The notes beneath the pieces are model-generated. The model ran no database searches. It saw only the letters and a program-made list of their open reading frames with translations, and was not told where the DNA came from. A stretch of DNA of 58,560 bases from positions 1 to 58,560 of the forward strand of contig JAFVCV010000051.1 in assembly GCA_017478965.1 (NCBI GenBank), in the 5' to 3' direction. Below, one piece after another: positions 15,761 through 24,679 of this stretch (positions are counted from its first letter, which is position 1; each line of letters begins with the position of its first letter). Origin of the DNA: Ruminococcus sp. (GTDB lineage: Bacteria > Bacillota > Clostridia > Oscillospirales > Ruminococcaceae). The position numbers and the translations under genes were made by a program.

Positions 15761-17464
15761 ATGAAAAAGATCAAGTCGATCGCCGCATTTACGTTAGCGC
15801 TTGCCATGATGGCAGGCATGGGCGCTTGCGGCAAAACCGATTCAGACTCAGACAGCAAGGGCGGCTCTGCTAACAATGCCGGCGGCGGATCTGTGGAGGT
15901 CGATGAGGATGGCATAAAGACATTCACAGCGTTCTTCGCAGTACCCGGCAACGAGGTGGACAAGGGCAACAGAGTGCAGGAAGCTATCGCTAAGGAGATA
16001 GGCGCAAGATGCGAGATGAAGTGGCTGACCGGCCAGACTGCTGACGAGGCAGTGGGCATCATGATCGCCGGTGAGGAGTATCCTGACTTCATCGACGGCT
16101 CTACCGGCTATTCCAAGCTCCTCGATGCAGGCGCACTGATACCCCTTGACGAGTATTGGGACGATTATCCGAACATCAAGAACTTCTACTCCGAGGCTGA
16201 GTGGAACTCTGTTAAGGTAGACGGCCACGTTTACATCGTTCCTCAGTTCGGCAACGACTATATGTACAGCACTGACTGCGTACATAACGACGAGGCTTTC
16301 TGGATCCAGACCAGAGTACTGAAGTGGGACAATTATCCCAAGATCGAGACTCTCGACGAGTATTTCGACCTTATCGAGAGATATCTGGAAGCTAATCCTA
16401 CCATGGAAGACGGCACACCCAACATCGGCTATGAGATACTCTGCGATGACTGGAGATACTTCTGCCTGGAGAACGCTCCTTTCTTCCTTGACGGTTATCC
16501 GAACGACGGCTGCTGCATAGTTGACAGAGACACCCACAAGGCTATCGACTACAACACCACTCCTACTGCAAAGAGATATTTCCAGAAGCTCAACGAAGAG
16601 TACAAGAAGGGTATCATCGACCCCGAGACCTTCACCATGAACTATGATACATATATCTCCAAGCTGTCCACCGGCCGTGTATGCGGTATGGTAGACCAGC
16701 ACTGGGACTTCAACGATGCTGAGCTTGCTATCAAGTCTCAGGGCCTTGATGACAACACCTATGTTCCTGTAGGCGTAGTTATCGACAAGGGCATCGAGGA
16801 GCACTATCACAGCGGTTCTACTCTCGACGTATCCAACGGCGTTGGCATCACCACCAGCTGCAAGGATATCCCCGGCGCACTGAAGTTCATGAACGACCTG
16901 CTCGATCCTAAGATCCTGACTCTGCGTAACTGGGGCGAGAAGGATGTTGACTATCTCGTAGGCGATGACGGTATCTTCTACAGAACTGACGAGATGAGAT
17001 CCAACGCTAACGACCAGACCTACATCAACGCTAACCTCTGCCCTTACGCTTACTTCCCCAACTACAAGGGCATGGACCACGATGAGATCAACGCCTGCAA
17101 TCCTTCCAGCCAGCCTTCTGAGTTCTATGAGAGCCTGCCTGAGCCTGTAAAGGAGTGCTTCGACGCTTACGGCGTACAGACCTACGTTCAGATGACCAAC
17201 AAGTCCGGTGAGAATGCTCCCTGGTATCCTATGTGGTCTTACTCCAACACCTTCACTGCTGATACCGACTACGGCCTTGCTAAGGTAAATATGGACGAAG
17301 TTAAGCATGAGTATCTGCCTAAGGTAGTTATCGCTGACGACTTCGATGCAGCTTGGGACGAGTACATGAGCGTTTACAACGAGAGATGCGACATCGACTG
17401 CTATCTGAACGCTCTTGATACTGAGATCCAGAGAAGAATAGACGTTGCTGAGGGTAATTCATAA
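15761..17464 (+). CDS. Lipoprotein solute-binding protein of a sugar ABC importer (LplA-type)
   Basis: A 567-residue extracellular binding protein anchored by lipid. The signal peptide (KKIKS, then a hydrophobic run) ends in a lipobox MGAC with C23, followed by a Ser/Asp/Gly-rich linker. The mature part resembles the large COG1653 family of oligosaccharide-binding proteins working with LplB/YtcP permeases. The ATG at 15746 overlaps the GGAGG site, so the start is 15761. Codons look like those of an abundant protein. A strong stem-loop without T-run separates it from the permease genes, a usual way to make more binding protein than permease. No ATPase gene is nearby, so a shared MsmX-type ATPase is likely (inference). 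Substrate unknown. Confidence 0.9.
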   Translation: MKKIKSIAAFTLALAMMAGMGACGKTDSDSDSKGGSANNAGGGSVEVDEDGIKTFTAFFAVPGNEVDKGNRVQEAIAKEIGARCEMKWLTGQTADEAVGIMIAGEEYPDFIDGSTGYSKLLDAGALIPLDEYWDDYPNIKNFYSEAEWNSVKVDGHVYIVPQFGNDYMYSTDCVHNDEAFWIQTRVLKWDNYPKIETLDEYFDLIERYLEANPTMEDGTPNIGYEILCDDWRYFCLENAPFFLDGYPNDGCCIVDRDTHKAIDYNTTPTAKRYFQKLNEEYKKGIIDPETFTMNYDTYISKLSTGRVCGMVDQHWDFNDAELAIKSQGLDDNTYVPVGVVIDKGIEEHYHSGSTLDVSNGVGITTSCKDIPGALKFMNDLLDPKILTLRNWGEKDVDYLVGDDGIFYRTDEMRSNANDQTYINANLCPYAYFPNYKGMDHDEINACNPSSQPSEFYESLPEPVKECFDAYGVQTYVQMTNKSGENAPWYPMWSYSNTFTADTDYGLAKVNMDEVKHEYLPKVVIADDFDAAWDEYMSVYNERCDIDCYLNALDTEIQRRIDVAEGNS

Positions 17465-17507
17465 CTTTACCTCAGATAACTGATAAAGACAAAAACATTC
17501 CCGTTAT

Positions 17508-17540
17508 CTTCCCCGCACTTTTGCATACGGTGCGGGGAAG
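17508..17540 (+). other. Intergenic stem-loop, likely mRNA-stabilising
   Basis: An 11-pair perfect stem CTTCCCCGCAC / GTGCGGGGAAG with an 11-base loop and no T-run after it. Its position after the binding-protein gene fits a 3' mRNA protector or partial attenuator. Confidence 0.6.
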
Positions 17541-17760
17541 TAATGCGGAAATGGATAGTACACAATTTATCCCCAGCAAAACGGATAAGTCGGATATTTT
17601 ATTTTAATAGGGTCGGTATGATCCCCTGTTGCCCTCAGCAAAGAAAGCCATCGAGGGAATTACCGCATGAGCGGAGCCTGATAAAGAGTGACCTTCTTTA
17701 TTGAGGAAAATGGGGGATAGTGAGAATAATATCGTTAATTTTCACGGAGGTGCTTATTTG

Positions 17761-18750
17761 ATGTCTAAAAATGTCGCTCTTGCGGCCGATGGCAATGCCG
17801 CAGCGTTAAAGGCAGAAAACAAGAAGTCTTTCTGGAAACAGGTCAAGAACCAGAAAACGCTCATACTTCTTTCGATACCTTTTGTGGTGTATGTCATCAT
17901 TTTCTGCTATGTCCCCCTGGTGGGCTGGATAATGGCCTTCCAGAACTACAAGCCGGCAAAGGGCCTTTTGAATTCTGAATTCGTGGGCCTGGATAAGTTC
18001 AAAAGACTTTTCGGCGTGGCTCCCTTCCCTAAGAACGATGTGTTCTTAGGCGTTATAAGAAATACCCTTGCGATGGGTCTTATCAACCTGGTGCTTGGCA
18101 CCGTGTGCGCTATCGCATTTGCCATACTCCTGAGCGAGTTCCGCAGCAGAGGCGGCAAGAAGGTCATCCAGACCATCTCTTATCTTCCCCACTTCCTTTC
18201 GTGGGTCATCGTTGCCGGCATCGTGTTCGACGTGCTGTCTATGGAAAACGGTATGCTCAACAAGCTCCTGGTGGGCCTTGGGATAGTCGATAAGGGCGTT
18301 AACTGGCTGGCTGAGCCAAAGTACTTCTGGTGGATAGTAGCATTCACCAACCTATGGAAGGAGACAGGCTGGAACAGCATAATCTACCTGGCCGCCATAA
18401 CCTCCATCAATCCCGATCTTTATGAGGCTGCCTCCATCGACGGCGCCGGAAGACTTTCAAGGATCTGGCACATCACTCTGCCGGGCCTGAAGCCTACGAT
18501 ACTAATCCTGCTCATCATGAACGTGGGCAACGTCCTCAACGCAGGTTTCGATATCCAGTACCTGCTGGGCAACGGACTTGTACAGAGGTATTCACAGACC
18601 ATAGATATCTATGTTCTTAAATACGGTATAAGCCAGGGCGACTACTCCATAGGTACCGCAGCTGGTATCTTCAAGAGCCTTGTCAGCATCATACTGATAT
18701 TCCTTGCCAACAGGACCGCAAAGGCCATGGGCGAAGAGCATCTGTTCTAA
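17761..18750 (+). CDS. Sugar ABC transporter permease, LplB-type
   Basis: A 329-residue inner-membrane permease with about six membrane segments. The first is near residues 35-55 (LILLSIPFVVYVIIF), and the EAA loop for the ATPase is near LYEAASIDGAGRLSRIWHIT. It is related to LplB/YteP permeases. The start is placed at 17761 because a CGGAGG site lies before it; an upstream TTG at 17701 has no good site. It pairs with the next permease to form the channel fed by the lipoprotein encoded upstream. Confidence 0.92.
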   Translation: MSKNVALAADGNAAALKAENKKSFWKQVKNQKTLILLSIPFVVYVIIFCYVPLVGWIMAFQNYKPAKGLLNSEFVGLDKFKRLFGVAPFPKNDVFLGVIRNTLAMGLINLVLGTVCAIAFAILLSEFRSRGGKKVIQTISYLPHFLSWVIVAGIVFDVLSMENGMLNKLLVGLGIVDKGVNWLAEPKYFWWIVAFTNLWKETGWNSIIYLAAITSINPDLYEAASIDGAGRLSRIWHITLPGLKPTILILLIMNVGNVLNAGFDIQYLLGNGLVQRYSQTIDIYVLKYGISQGDYSIGTAAGIFKSLVSIILIFLANRTAKAMGEEHLF

Positions 18751-18763
18751 GGGAGGGAGAAAA

Positions 18764-19717
18764 ATGGCAGAACTTACAAAAGCTATCGCAGAGGAAAAGC
18801 CCTCTGTCAAGCCTAAAAAGAAAAGCTCCACCAGCAGAAGATCAACCGGGGACATCGTGTTCGACGTTATAAACACCATCATACTTATAGTTTTCACGGT
18901 CATAATCCTTTACCCGCTGCTGAACATGGTGGCGATCTCCTTCAATGACGGTACTGACGCACTCCGTGGCGGCATCTACCTCTGGCCCAGAGCATTTACT
19001 ACCAAGAACTATTCCACCGTGCTCTCAAAGCAGAGTATGCCGGTGGCTGTAAGGGTAACAGTCCTCAGGACCATTATCGGTACTCTTTCTTCCACCTTCG
19101 TTACCGCACTTTTAGCTTACATACTGAGCCGTAAGGAGTTCCTGTTCAAGAAACAGCTCTCACTGCTCTATGTTATCACGATGTATGTTTCGGGCGGACT
19201 TATCCCCGTGTTCTTAGTATACAAAAAACTGAACCTGACTCACAGCTTCTGGGTATATATAATCCCCGGCATGGTAAGTGCATGGAATATGCTGGTGCTC
19301 AGGACCTACATGAACGGTCTGCCGGACAGCCTGGCAGAAAGCGCTATGATGGACGGTGCGGGCCATCTTACCATATTCTTCCGCATCATACTGCCCCTTT
19401 GTATGCCTGTTATCGCAACGGTATCGCTTTTCACAGCAGTTTATCACTGGAACTCCTGGTTCGATGTTATGATCTATAACAACGGAGCTAAGGACGCAAA
19501 CCTGACTACCTTGCAGTTCGAGCTGCAAAAGCTGCTGTCCTCCGTTACAAACAACAGCGCATCGGCAGAAACTATGAAGGAGGCCAACAACACCGTAACT
19601 CCTACCACCGTAAGAGCTGCCGCCACTGTTGTTACCTCGCTGCCTATCATCTGTCTGTATCCTTTCTTACAGAGATACTTCGTTGCCGGTCTGACCATCG
19701 GCGGCGTAAAGGAATAA
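18764..19717 (+). CDS. Sugar ABC transporter permease, YtcP/LplC-type
   Basis: A 317-residue second permease. It has a charged N-terminal tail (Lys/Ser-rich, about 1-35), then membrane segments starting at about 38-60 (IINTIILIVFTVIIL when read with neighbours), and the EAA-type loop SLAESAMMDGAGHLTIFFRIILP. It belongs to the carbohydrate MalG/YtcP permease group. The true start is 18764, behind GGGAGGGAG and 13 bases after the first permease. The operon ends with a strong terminator at 19741. Confidence 0.92.
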   Translation: MAELTKAIAEEKPSVKPKKKSSTSRRSTGDIVFDVINTIILIVFTVIILYPLLNMVAISFNDGTDALRGGIYLWPRAFTTKNYSTVLSKQSMPVAVRVTVLRTIIGTLSSTFVTALLAYILSRKEFLFKKQLSLLYVITMYVSGGLIPVFLVYKKLNLTHSFWVYIIPGMVSAWNMLVLRTYMNGLPDSLAESAMMDGAGHLTIFFRIILPLCMPVIATVSLFTAVYHWNSWFDVMIYNNGAKDANLTTLQFELQKLLSSVTNNSASAETMKEANNTVTPTTVRAAATVVTSLPIICLYPFLQRYFVAGLTIGGVKE

Positions 19718-19740
19718 GGCTCAGAAAAAGAGAAAAATGT

Positions 19741-19767
19741 CCCCACGCAGCGTGGGGATTTTTTTTT
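19741..19767 (+). terminator. Terminator of the ABC importer operon
   Basis: CCCCACG / CGTGGGG stem with a CAG loop, then a long T-run. Confidence 0.9.
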
Positions 19768-19779
19768 GTTATGGCGTTA

Positions 19780-19808
19780 TTGACAGCGGAGGGAAGATGT
19801 GTTATCAT
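19780..19808 (+). promoter_or_regulatory. Promoter of the 176-residue membrane-protein gene
   Basis: Perfect -35 TTGACA (19780-19785), 17-base spacer, -10 TATCAT (19803-19808). Confidence 0.75.
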
Positions 19809-19841
19809 AGTTTTAGCAAAGAACGGAGGAAGTGGAGCAAA

Positions 19842-20372
19842 ATGGCAAACATGGCGGAAAGATACCGTCAGGCTGAGTCCATGCTCATGGGTATGGACAG
19901 ACTGTCGGAAAAATATGCCGGGTGCAGGAAGGTCTCGGAGAGTGAGCTGCCGTACAGAGCGCCGGCGGATATGCACGAGAGCATGGCTGCGGCAGAGGTA
20001 CTTAAAAAGCAGAAGATCAGGATGGTGATATTGACCTGCGGCTTTGTGCTGATGGCGGTCATCTGCATCGCAATGAGCCGCACACCGGCTATGGTGATAT
20101 TTATGCTGCTTTTTGCAGCTCTGCCGCTGTTTCTTACAATAAAGACATTTACCCTGACGCCAAAGGTGGTGAGCGGGACCGTGGTGTTCAAAAGAAAGGT
20201 CCACCGCCGTAAGCAGGGGACGAACTATTATGTCAGCGTCCTTTGCACAGAGACCGGCGAGGGGCTGATCTGCTCACGGCTTGAGATATCTGCCAGGGAT
20301 TTCGACCGGGCCGCTGAGGGGGTCCCGGTGGTGGTAGTGAAGACTGCCGGAATGGGAGTGGCAGTTTTATAG
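19842..20372 (+). CDS. Hypothetical two-TM membrane protein
   Basis: A 176-residue protein with a soluble N-terminal part (about 1-65), two adjacent membrane segments (about 66-86 and 90-108, ending FLTIKTF), then a C-terminal domain rich in Val and basic residues (VVFKRKVHRRKQG). I do not recognise the family. The start ATG at 19842 is 12 bases after GGAGG; ATG 19851 is an alternative. It has its own promoter. It is convergent with the Hsp20 gene. Confidence 0.6.
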   Translation: MANMAERYRQAESMLMGMDRLSEKYAGCRKVSESELPYRAPADMHESMAAAEVLKKQKIRMVILTCGFVLMAVICIAMSRTPAMVIFMLLFAALPLFLTIKTFTLTPKVVSGTVVFKRKVHRRKQGTNYYVSVLCTETGEGLICSRLEISARDFDRAAEGVPVVVVKTAGMGVAVL

Positions 20373-20373
20373 C

Positions 20374-20408
20374 AAAAAAATGCCCGGAGACCGTAAGCCT
20401 CCGGGCAT
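20374..20408 (-). terminator. Terminator of the Hsp20 gene
   Basis: Minus strand: ATGCCCGGAG / CTCCGGGCAT stem, then a run of seven Ts. Confidence 0.88.
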
Positions 20409-20419
20409 CAGTATCTGTG

Positions 20420-20845
20420 TCATTCGATCGCGATGAACTTCTTTTCCGGTATCTCTTTCTTGGGGTCCTTCTTGGGAACGTTGAGGATAAGGACGCCGTT
20501 TTCAAATTTTGCCTTGATGTCCTCCTCCTTGATCTGGTCGCCAACGAAATAGCTCCTGCTGTAAGAGCCGGTGTAACGCTCACGCCTTATATACTTGCCT
20601 TCCTTGTCCTTCTCGTCGTTGTTTGTGGAAACTGTGGCGCTGACGGTCAGATAACCGTTGTTCAGCTCTGCTTTCACATCTTCTTTCTTTACGCCGGGCA
20701 GGTCAACAGCAAGCTCATAGCCTTCGGCAGTTTCTTTTACGTCGGTCTTCATGGGCTGAACAGGCGGCTGAGGACGGCGCTGCGGAAAGTCAAGATCAAA
20801 AAAGTCATCAAACACGTTTCTGTTAAAAATATCAGGGTACAACAT
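20420..20845 (-). CDS. Small heat shock protein, Hsp20 family
   Basis: A 141-residue ATP-independent holdase of the alpha-crystallin type. The alpha-crystallin domain (about 33-130) shows YELAVDLPGVKKEDVK and the closing GVLILNVPK motif (the usual GVLTITxPK), and the C-terminal EKKFIAIE ends near the IxI anchor. A GGAAGGAG site precedes the ATG. Its promoter overlaps a CIRCE element, so control by the HrcA repressor is expected: induced when unfolded protein titrates GroEL. Confidence 0.95.
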   Translation of the reverse strand: MLYPDIFNRNVFDDFFDLDFPQRRPQPPVQPMKTDVKETAEGYELAVDLPGVKKEDVKAELNNGYLTVSATVSTNNDEKDKEGKYIRRERYTGSYSRSYFVGDQIKEEDIKAKFENGVLILNVPKKDPKKEIPEKKFIAIE

Positions 20846-20992
20846 AATTCAAAACTCCTTCCAAACTATTTTACTGTGTCCCGGCCGGAATGTGTGCCGC
20901 TTAGCGTTCCACGGACTGACCGGGGTCTTACTATTGTGAACCTACTTGGAGCTTTCCCCGTCTTACGGGGCCTCTTTTCTTGTTCTGATATT

Positions 20993-21020
20993 ATTATACC
21001 ACATTTTTTAGCACTGTCAA
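20993..21020 (-). promoter_or_regulatory. Promoter of the Hsp20 gene
   Basis: Minus strand: TTGACA (21015-21020), 16-base spacer, TATAAT (20993-20998). The -35 lies inside the CIRCE element. The leader is about 145 bases. Confidence 0.82.
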
Positions 21021-21034
21021 GGGGAGAGTGCTAA
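21008..21034. promoter_or_regulatory. CIRCE element (HrcA operator)
   Basis: TTAGCACTG-N9-GAGTGCTAA. This is the 9-9-9 CIRCE geometry with a single mismatch in the left arm (consensus TTAGCACTC-N9-GAGTGCTAA). It overlaps the -35 box of the Hsp20 promoter. Confidence 0.92.
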
Positions 21035-21135
21035 TTTTCAGCCAGGTTTCATTTTTGTCACACAATTATCAAAATTTAGTGCGGTAGGCAGACTGAAACT
21101 AAGGGAATGACTTTTTTGAGGCCTATGTCAGGGGC

Positions 21136-21164
21136 TTGTAAATCATGGATAAATGTGGTATAAT
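21136..21164 (+). promoter_or_regulatory. Promoter of the DUF3737 gene
   Basis: -35 TTGTAA (21136-21141), 17-base spacer, TATAAT (21159-21164) with TGTGG before it. Near copy of the promoter at 11974. Confidence 0.85.
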
Positions 21165-21225
21165 TATCTGGTCAGCAAATGTCTGAAAAGCGATGAAACT
21201 AAAGCAATGGACCGGGGGCAAGTTT

Positions 21226-22083
21226 ATGAAAGAGATCTACAGCGGGATATTCACAGGGGAAAGGGCCGAATTTGCAGTGAGAGACAGGATCTACAGGGAC
21301 AGCATTTTCTGCGGCGGCGAGTCGCCCCTCAAACACAGCAGCGGCATAGAGCTTAAAAACTCCATGTTCAAATGGAAATACCCGCTGTGGTACAGCAGGG
21401 ATATCCAGGTGGAGGACTGCGCCGTTTTCGAGATGGGCCGGGCAGGTATCTGGTATACGGAGAATATCAGAATGGTGAATACTGTATACGAGGCGCCTAA
21501 GGGGTTCAGAAGATGCACAGGGGTAAGCCTTGAAAAGGTGGACTTTCCCAATGCACAGGAAACTTTGTGGGACTGCGGCGGGGTAAGCCTTCGCAATGTT
21601 ACCGCAAAGGGGGACTATTTCGGCATGAACTGCCGGGACGTGGAGGTAAACGGCCTTATCCTCACTGGGAACTACTGTTTTGACGGCTGCCGGAACGTGG
21701 CGGTGAAGAACTCAAAGCTCCTCAGCAAGGACGCTTTCTGGAACTGTGAGAATGTCCTGGTGGAGGACAGCTTTATCTCAGGGGAATACTTAGCCTGGAA
21801 CTCAGAGCACGTGACCTTCGTCAACTGCGTCATAGAGAGCCTTCAGGGGCTGTGTTTTGTCAAGGACCTGACTCTTGAGAGGTGCAGGCTATTAAACACC
21901 ACCCTAGCTTTTGAGTATTCCACCGTTAACGCCGACATCGTGGGAAGTATAGACAGCGTCAAGAACCCCGCCGGAGGAAGGATAAGCTGTGAGGACATAG
22001 GGGAGCTGATAATGGAAAGCGACAGGGTAGACTGTTCTGAAACTGTCATTGAATATAGGGGGGTGAACGGCAGTGAGGTATGA
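21226..22083 (+). CDS. DUF3737 family protein, right-handed beta-helix
   Basis: A 285-residue protein whose short repeats of about 20 residues (such as SLRNVTAKGDYFGMNC and EVNGLILTGNYCFDGC) predict a right-handed parallel beta-helix, as in DUF3737. No signal peptide is present. Many DUF3737 genes neighbour PLP-dependent lyases, as here. The start is 21226, with GGGGGC before it; ATG 21193 upstream is weaker. The end overlaps the next gene by 11 bases, so the two are translationally coupled. Biochemical role unknown. Confidence 0.85.
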   Translation: MKEIYSGIFTGERAEFAVRDRIYRDSIFCGGESPLKHSSGIELKNSMFKWKYPLWYSRDIQVEDCAVFEMGRAGIWYTENIRMVNTVYEAPKGFRRCTGVSLEKVDFPNAQETLWDCGGVSLRNVTAKGDYFGMNCRDVEVNGLILTGNYCFDGCRNVAVKNSKLLSKDAFWNCENVLVEDSFISGEYLAWNSEHVTFVNCVIESLQGLCFVKDLTLERCRLLNTTLAFEYSTVNADIVGSIDSVKNPAGGRISCEDIGELIMESDRVDCSETVIEYRGVNGSEV

Positions 22084-23251
22084 CTTTGACAGGAACGTGG
22101 ACCGCAGCGGGACCAATTCGTATAAATGGGACGTGGGTCCGGGGGAGCTGCCCATGTGGGTGGCGGATATGGATATCCCCACCGCTGAGGAGGTAGTAAG
22201 GGCTATAGTGAAAAGAGCCGAGCATGGCATCTTCGGCTACTCCACGGTGCCGGAGGAATGGTACAGGGCATATATAGGCTGGTGGGAGAGCCGCCATGGC
22301 ATCATCTACAAAAAAGAAGACCTTGTTTTCAGCACCGGGGTCATACCTATTATTTCCAGCTGTGTGAGAAAGCTCACCACTCCGGGAGAAAAGGTGCTGC
22401 TCATGACACCGGTATACAACGTATTTTTTAACTGTATAAAAAACAACGGCAGGGTCCCGGAGGAGTTTGAACTGAGTTTTGACGGGCAGGGGTACAGTAT
22501 CGACTTTGATAAGCTGGAAAAGGCCATGCAGGACCCACAGACCTCTATGCTGCTGCTCTGCGATCCACATAACCCCATCGGGAAAATATGGGACAGAGAG
22601 ACTTTGAGCAGGATAGGTGAACTGGCCTTTGACAACGGGGTGCTGGTCATATCTGACGAGATACACTGCGACCTTACGGATCCGGGAACGGAGTATGTTC
22701 CCTTTGCGTCGGCGTCGGAAAAGTGCAGAGAAAACTGCGTGGTCTGCATATCGCCCACCAAGGCATTCAATCTTGCGGGCATACAGACTGCCTGTGCGGC
22801 GGTGCCCAACGGGCGGCTAAGGCACAAGGTCTGGCGGGCGCTGAACACCGATGAAGTGGCCGAGCCGAACGCCTTTGCGGTGCAGGCGGCGGTGGCGGCC
22901 TTTGAAGAGGGCGGACAGTGGCTGGACGAACTGAGAGAGCATATTTTCCGTAATAAACAGCGTGTGAAAAAGTTTCTGGAAGAGAGGGTGCCGGAGATAA
23001 AGCTGCTGCCCTCACAGGCCACCTATCTGCTCTGGCTGGACGGCTCTGCCTTTGGTATGAAGAGCCGGGAGCTGGCTGAGTTTATCCGCAGCCGCACCGG
23101 GCTGTTCCTTTCCGAGGGCGGGATATACGGCAGCAGAGAGAAGGAGCTTTGTCATCTGAGAATGAACATTGCCTGCCCCTCACCGACTTTGGAGGACGGG
23201 CTTAAAAGACTTGAAAAGGCCGCTTTACTTTTGAGAGAGAATATGGTATAA
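22073..23251 (+). CDS. MalY/PatB-type PLP-dependent C-S lyase (cystathionine beta-lyase family)
   Basis: A 392-residue fold-type I PLP enzyme resembling MalY and PatB, which cleave cystathionine or similar C-S compounds and also act as aminotransferase-like proteins. Seen: the family start RYDFDRNVDRSGTNSYKW, PMWVADMD, CDPHNPIGKIW, SDEIHCDL, and the PLP lysine in SPTKAFNLAG. It starts with GTG at 22073 inside the end of the DUF3737 gene; no ATG fits the family start. The sulfur-linked gene metY lies elsewhere in the window (37205). The proA promoter lies inside its 3' end. Confidence 0.88.
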   Translation: MRYDFDRNVDRSGTNSYKWDVGPGELPMWVADMDIPTAEEVVRAIVKRAEHGIFGYSTVPEEWYRAYIGWWESRHGIIYKKEDLVFSTGVIPIISSCVRKLTTPGEKVLLMTPVYNVFFNCIKNNGRVPEEFELSFDGQGYSIDFDKLEKAMQDPQTSMLLLCDPHNPIGKIWDRETLSRIGELAFDNGVLVISDEIHCDLTDPGTEYVPFASASEKCRENCVVCISPTKAFNLAGIQTACAAVPNGRLRHKVWRALNTDEVAEPNAFAVQAAVAAFEEGGQWLDELREHIFRNKQRVKKFLEERVPEIKLLPSQATYLLWLDGSAFGMKSRELAEFIRSRTGLFLSEGGIYGSREKELCHLRMNIACPSPTLEDGLKRLEKAALLLRENMV

Positions 23252-23252
23252 T
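23224..23252 (+). promoter_or_regulatory. Promoter of proA inside the MalY gene end
   Basis: -35 TTTACT (23224-23229), 17-base spacer, -10 TATAAT (23247-23252) preceded by ATGG. Confidence 0.65.
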
Positions 23253-23338
23253 ATAGCAGACCCGTTAAAGTATACAGGGGCAGGATACTGAAAAATAAGA
23301 GGGGAGAAGAGGCTCCCCGCCTTTGGAGGAATAAGGAT

Positions 23339-24613
23339 ATGGACGTTAAAGAAGAGGTATACAAGCTGAAAAAAGTTTCGCCTGTGCTGGCTGCTTCGCC
23401 GGCAGAGCTGAGAAACGCCGCTCTTGAAAGGGTGGCCGTGCTGCTGGAGGAGCATAAGGAGGAGGTCTTTGAGGAGAACCGGAAGGACCTGGCAGCGGCG
23501 GAGGACAACAATGTATCTGCGGCCGTGGCCAAAAGGCTTAAATTTGACGAGGGCAAGCTCGCCGCCTCGGTCCAGGGACTGAGACAGCTGATCGGCCTGG
23601 ATGATCCGCTCAACAAGACCACCCTGGCAAGACAGCTCGACGAAGGGCTGATACTCAGAAGAGTGACCTGCCCTATTGGTGTTATCGGTGTAATTTTCGA
23701 GGCCAGGCCCGATGCGCTGATACAGATATCCTCCCTGTGCATCAAAAGCGGCAACTGCGCCGTGCTAAAGGGCGGCAAGGAGACTGCCTGCACAAACCGC
23801 ATACTTTTCAGCATAATAAAGCAGGGGGTCACTGAGGCGGGCCTGCCGGAGAACTGTATGCTCCAGGTGGAGCTGCACAACGAGATAGACGAGCTGCTGG
23901 AATGCGACGGCTGCGTGGACCTGCTCATACCCAGGGGGTCCAACAAGTTCGTGCAGTATATAATGAATAATACGAAGATACCCGTTATGGGCCATGCGGA
24001 CGGCATATGCCATATCTATACCGACAAGGCTGCCGACCTTGAAAAGGCCTTGAGGATAATCATTGACGCCAAGACTCAGTACACTGCTGCCTGCAATGCT
24101 GTGGAGACGCTGCTCGTCCATAAGGATATTGCGCCGGAGTTTCTGCCTATGCTGGCCAGGGCCGCCCGGAATGCCGGCATCACTCTAAGGGGTACCGCTG
24201 CGGTGACGGAGCTTATCGGCGGGGAGACTATCACAGTGGCTGATTTCAGGGAGTATCTTGACCTGACGGCTTAGGTGGACATCGTTGACGACATCGACAG
24301 TGCTGTTTCACATATCAACACCTACGGTTCACACCATACTGACGCCATCATCACCGAAGATAAGGCTGCTGCGGAGCATTTCATGCAGCTGGTGGATTCC
24401 GCCGGGGTATACTGCAACTGCTCCACCAGATTTGCCGACGGTTTCAGGTACGGTTTCGGCGCTGAGGTGGGCATAAGCACCGGCAAGATACACGCAAGAG
24501 GCCCTGTGGGGCTGGAGGGCCTGGTGACCTATAAGTACAAGCTCTACGGCACGGACCAGATAGTGGCAGACTACGCCGAGGGGAGAAAGCATTTCGATTT
24601 CAAAGATCTGTAA
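23339..24613 (+). pseudogene. proA: Gamma-glutamyl phosphate reductase interrupted by an in-frame amber stop
   Basis: The two halves join in one frame to a full-length ProA of 423 residues plus the stop position. ProA reduces gamma-glutamyl phosphate to glutamate semialdehyde in proline synthesis. The first half (23339-24274, 311 residues) contains NAD(P)-binding parts, GVIFEARPDAL and the catalytic Cys in YTAACNAVET. The second half (24275-24613, 112 residues) has [25 protein letters not shown] and [17 protein letters not shown]. The only fault is TAG at 24272-24274, where Bacillus ProA has Ser in LILSVKVV; TCG to TAG is one base. A GTG follows the stop directly, so weak restart is conceivable. 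No proB is nearby. It could be a real mutation, an assembly error or a split gene. Confidence 0.8.
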
Positions 24614-24632
24614 AAAAGGCCGAGAAAACAAT

Positions 24633-24668
24633 AATACCGCAGAACAGCAATGCTCTGCGGTATTTTTT
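24633..24668. terminator. Terminator between proA and the ABC exporter
   Basis: AATACCGCAGA / TCTGCGGTATT stem, then Ts on the plus strand; the minus side has a weaker T-tract. Confidence 0.82.
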
Positions 24669-24679
24669 ATGGAGGAGGT

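Noticed and set aside
15848-17308. 486-codon open frame opposite the binding-protein gene
   Set aside because: Antisense shadow of a strongly biased gene; no ribosome site and no known domain.
24272-24274. Amber codon in proA as a pyrrolysine or genome-wide recoded codon
   Set aside because: TAG ends other genes in the window normally (13076, 20372, 53397), and there is no sign of pyrrolysine genes.
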